12,840 nucleotides of DNA from Micavibrio sp. UBA1664 (GTDB taxonomy: Bacteria; Pseudomonadota; Alphaproteobacteria; Micavibrionales; UBA1664), in assembly GCA_002320485.1 (NCBI GenBank), contig DCKW01000114.1, positions 1-12,840 on the forward strand. The letters run 5' to 3'. Position 1 is the first letter of the stretch. Each line of letters starts with the position of its first letter. The notes under the pieces are model-generated. The model searched no databases, was not told where the DNA came from, and saw only the letters and a program-made list of their open reading frames with translations. The translations under genes were made by a program, and so were the position numbers. Shown here in pieces: positions 11,495 to 12,840 of the stretch.

Positions 11495-12840
11495 TCCGCC
11501 GTATGAACGAGCGGGTTTTCGACAACGCTTGCAATCTCGACCAGATCACCACGCGGTTTAACGGCAGTCACCCGAGCTAAAACGCCCCATTGCTCGCCGA
11601 TGCCAAAGGCGAAATGCGTGCGTTCTTGTTCGCTTCCTGTGTAGGGTGTGAAGTCCAAGTCTTCGCCCAGCATGACCTGCCGTTCATTTGCAACTGCTGT
11701 GACCAACCACGGCCCACTGACCGATCCGTCTTTTTTACGCAGGACGATATAATGGCTATCACCTTCGGTAAAATTCACGTTTTCCGATAAATCCAAATAC
11801 GGAGGATCATAAGCCACAACATCACCGGATTCACCCCAGCGCGGCATATCATGGGAAATCGCAATCAGATCGCCATAGGTCGGGATCAGACCTTCCAGCT
11901 CCGTTTTGAAACTCACCATGCGACGGCGATAGCGATTGGCGGCAGCCATATAGAGCCCCTCACGAATGGCATGGTTTTTGTCCGTACTACCAAAAAGCGA
12001 TACGGTCGCAGGTTGATCGGCGCTGCTATCGGGCAGACTGACGGTGACCTCATCGGGTTTCCATGTTTTCTCGTTAAAGAATTCAACCGTGACACTGTCC
12101 GCCGTGTCTTCCCCCGGCATCACATAATCGATCTTGAAACTGCCTTTGACGATATTGCGGGGCGAGAACAGCGCCACTGGGAGAGTTTTCGGTTCATCCC
12201 GCACAAACCGCACCAGACCACCTTGTAAGAATGCAACGGCACGGCCACAGCGTGCCACTTGTGATAAGGTATCCCACACGGTAAGTTTACGGTCGAACAC
12301 GCCATTGAATGTATCACCTCGCGCACTCCAGATTCCATCCAACGCCACCAGCGCCTGCAAATCAATGCGGCTGTCTTCCAGCTTTGCCCCATAGGTGCTT
12401 TTGAGAATATCAGCGCATGCCCATGCGATGGATCGTGTGGCTTGCGGTGCTGACCAACCTGTCACAGCATCCCAAATCGGCAATTTACGGGTGACAATGC
12501 AATTGACCATCCGTGAGGAGCGTTGAGACAAATTATCCGTTGCCCGCATTTTCATGGCGAGAAGCGTGACATTGCCAAAATCACCCTCACCGACCAGATG
12601 AGCTTTAAGCGCATTCCAGTTGAGATCACTCCCCGCACGCGCCGACATATCCTTGGCATTGGTTCGAATGGCACGCACTTCATAGCGTCCGGCAGGCACA
12701 GTGTATTTATAGGTCTTTCGAATAGCGGTATTGGTATTATCCGTGATGCTTTCCGATCCCAGATTAAACCAGCTCCCCAGCGCCACGCCGTCATCATCAA
12801 TCAGGCGGGCTTCCACATCCCATGAGGCGGTGCGGCTATT
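11488..12840 (-). CDS. J-like phage tail tip / host-specificity protein, 5' end outside window
   Basis: The - strand frame is open through the right edge; 450 residues are visible. The GTG at 12816 is internal, because the frame continues upstream reading NSRTASWDVEARL. The visible part has a beta-rich N-terminal region, then ATRSIAWACADILKSTYGA and KLTVWDTLSQVARCGRAVAFLQ, then a beta-rich C-terminal half with PTYGDLIAISHD. These are typical of the tail tip J/TipJ family, which forms the distal tail and contacts the host. It ends ENPLVHTADQ. Related J proteins commonly continue with fibronectin-like or receptor-binding domains after this kind of motif, so the C terminus may be shortened, exactly at the AT-rich cargo boundary. 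GC-richer composition marks it as phage backbone. Confidence 0.88.
   Translation of the reverse strand, partial: NSRTASWDVEARLIDDDGVALGSWFNLGSESITDNTNTAIRKTYKYTVPAGRYEVRAIRTNAKDMSARAGSDLNWNALKAHLVGEGDFGNVTLLAMKMRATDNLSQRSSRMVNCIVTRKLPIWDAVTGWSAPQATRSIAWACADILKSTYGAKLEDSRIDLQALVALDGIWSARGDTFNGVFDRKLTVWDTLSQVARCGRAVAFLQGGLVRFVRDEPKTLPVALFSPRNIVKGSFKIDYVMPGEDTADSVTVEFFNEKTWKPDEVTVSLPDSSADQPATVSLFGSTDKNHAIREGLYMAAANRYRRRMVSFKTELEGLIPTYGDLIAISHDMPRWGESGDVVAYDPPYLDLSENVNFTEGDSHYIVLRKKDGSVSGPWLVTAVANERQVMLGEDLDFTPYTGSEQERTHFAFGIGEQWGVLARVTAVKPRGDLVEIASVVENPLVHTADQ

Larger units (their letters stand above)
8297..12840. mobile_element. Part of a prophage or phage-like element: tail tip and lysis genes
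   Basis: A J-like tail tip gene, a 3TM holin, a GH24 endolysin and a small membrane/coiled-coil protein lie on the - strand in the order tail then lysis, as in the late operons of long-tailed phages. The phage genes are GC-richer than the + strand cargo genes. No integrase, attachment site, capsid or terminase gene is in the window. The right limit is beyond the window; the left limit is not marked by any repeat that I can see. Confidence 0.75.

Noticed and set aside
11851..12228. 125-aa + strand ORF opposite the tail gene
   Set aside because: The - strand frame encodes a recognisable J-like tail protein; the opposite frame shows no domain and no start signal.
8297..12840. Gene transfer agent
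   Set aside because: Only the holin family name points there. No other GTA-specific gene is visible, and the J-like tail tip and lysis genes fit an ordinary prophage equally well.
1..12840. CRISPR arrays, tRNA or rRNA genes, insertion-sequence ends
   Set aside because: Read-through of both strands showed no regularly spaced repeats, no tRNA-like cloverleaf or T-arm sequence, and no transposase frames or matching terminal repeats.

Overview
The window is a stretch of accessory bacterial DNA. It most likely comes from a Gram-negative, probably alphaproteobacterial, genome. The taxon is inferred from the 3TM gene-transfer-release type holin and the J-like tail protein, not from any marker gene. 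It has two compositional regimes. AT-rich cargo genes lie on the + strand (1-8300 and 9982-11494). Visibly GC-richer phage genes lie on the - strand (about 8726-9914 and 11488-12840).

Region 1 (1-5236, +) is a tightly packed operon that enters from the left edge: serine hydrolase (partial), NUDIX hydrolase, ASCH-domain protein, EamA exporter, GNAT acetyltransferase, zinc nucleobase/nucleoside deaminase, TauE/SafE-type permease, second EamA exporter, second GNAT. Most joints are 1-4 nt stop/start overlaps or gaps under 20 nt, so the genes are probably co-transcribed and translationally coupled.

Region 2 (5237-5565) is the only gap over 300 bases. It contains a promoter-like pair, a 53-codon ORF, a perfect 10-bp inverted repeat followed by T6, and an 8-bp inverted repeat that covers the likely ribosome-binding site of the next gene. 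Together this looks like a leader/attenuator.

Region 3 (5566-8300, +) is an ABC exporter (membrane domain fused to ATPase), a GNAT that overlaps it by 4 nt, and a cytidine-deaminase-fold enzyme.

Region 4 (8297-12840) is part of a prophage or phage-like element on the - strand. Its order of transcription is J-like tail tip protein (runs off the right edge), then small membrane/coiled-coil protein, holin and GH24 endolysin, then an unrecognised 127-aa protein. Between the tail gene and the lysis cassette, two AT-rich genes (RimJ/RimL-like GNAT and a third EamA exporter) sit in the opposite orientation. The EamA gene and the tail gene overlap by 7 nt at their stop codons.

The most notable pattern is repeated pairing. 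Each of the four drug/metabolite-type exporters (three EamA, one ABC) lies directly beside a GNAT acetyltransferase, and two of these pairs are followed directly by a zinc-dependent deaminase. With the NUDIX, ASCH and hydrolase genes this suggests, by inference only, modify-and-export or detoxification modules collected beside and inside a prophage. Substrates cannot be read from the sequence.
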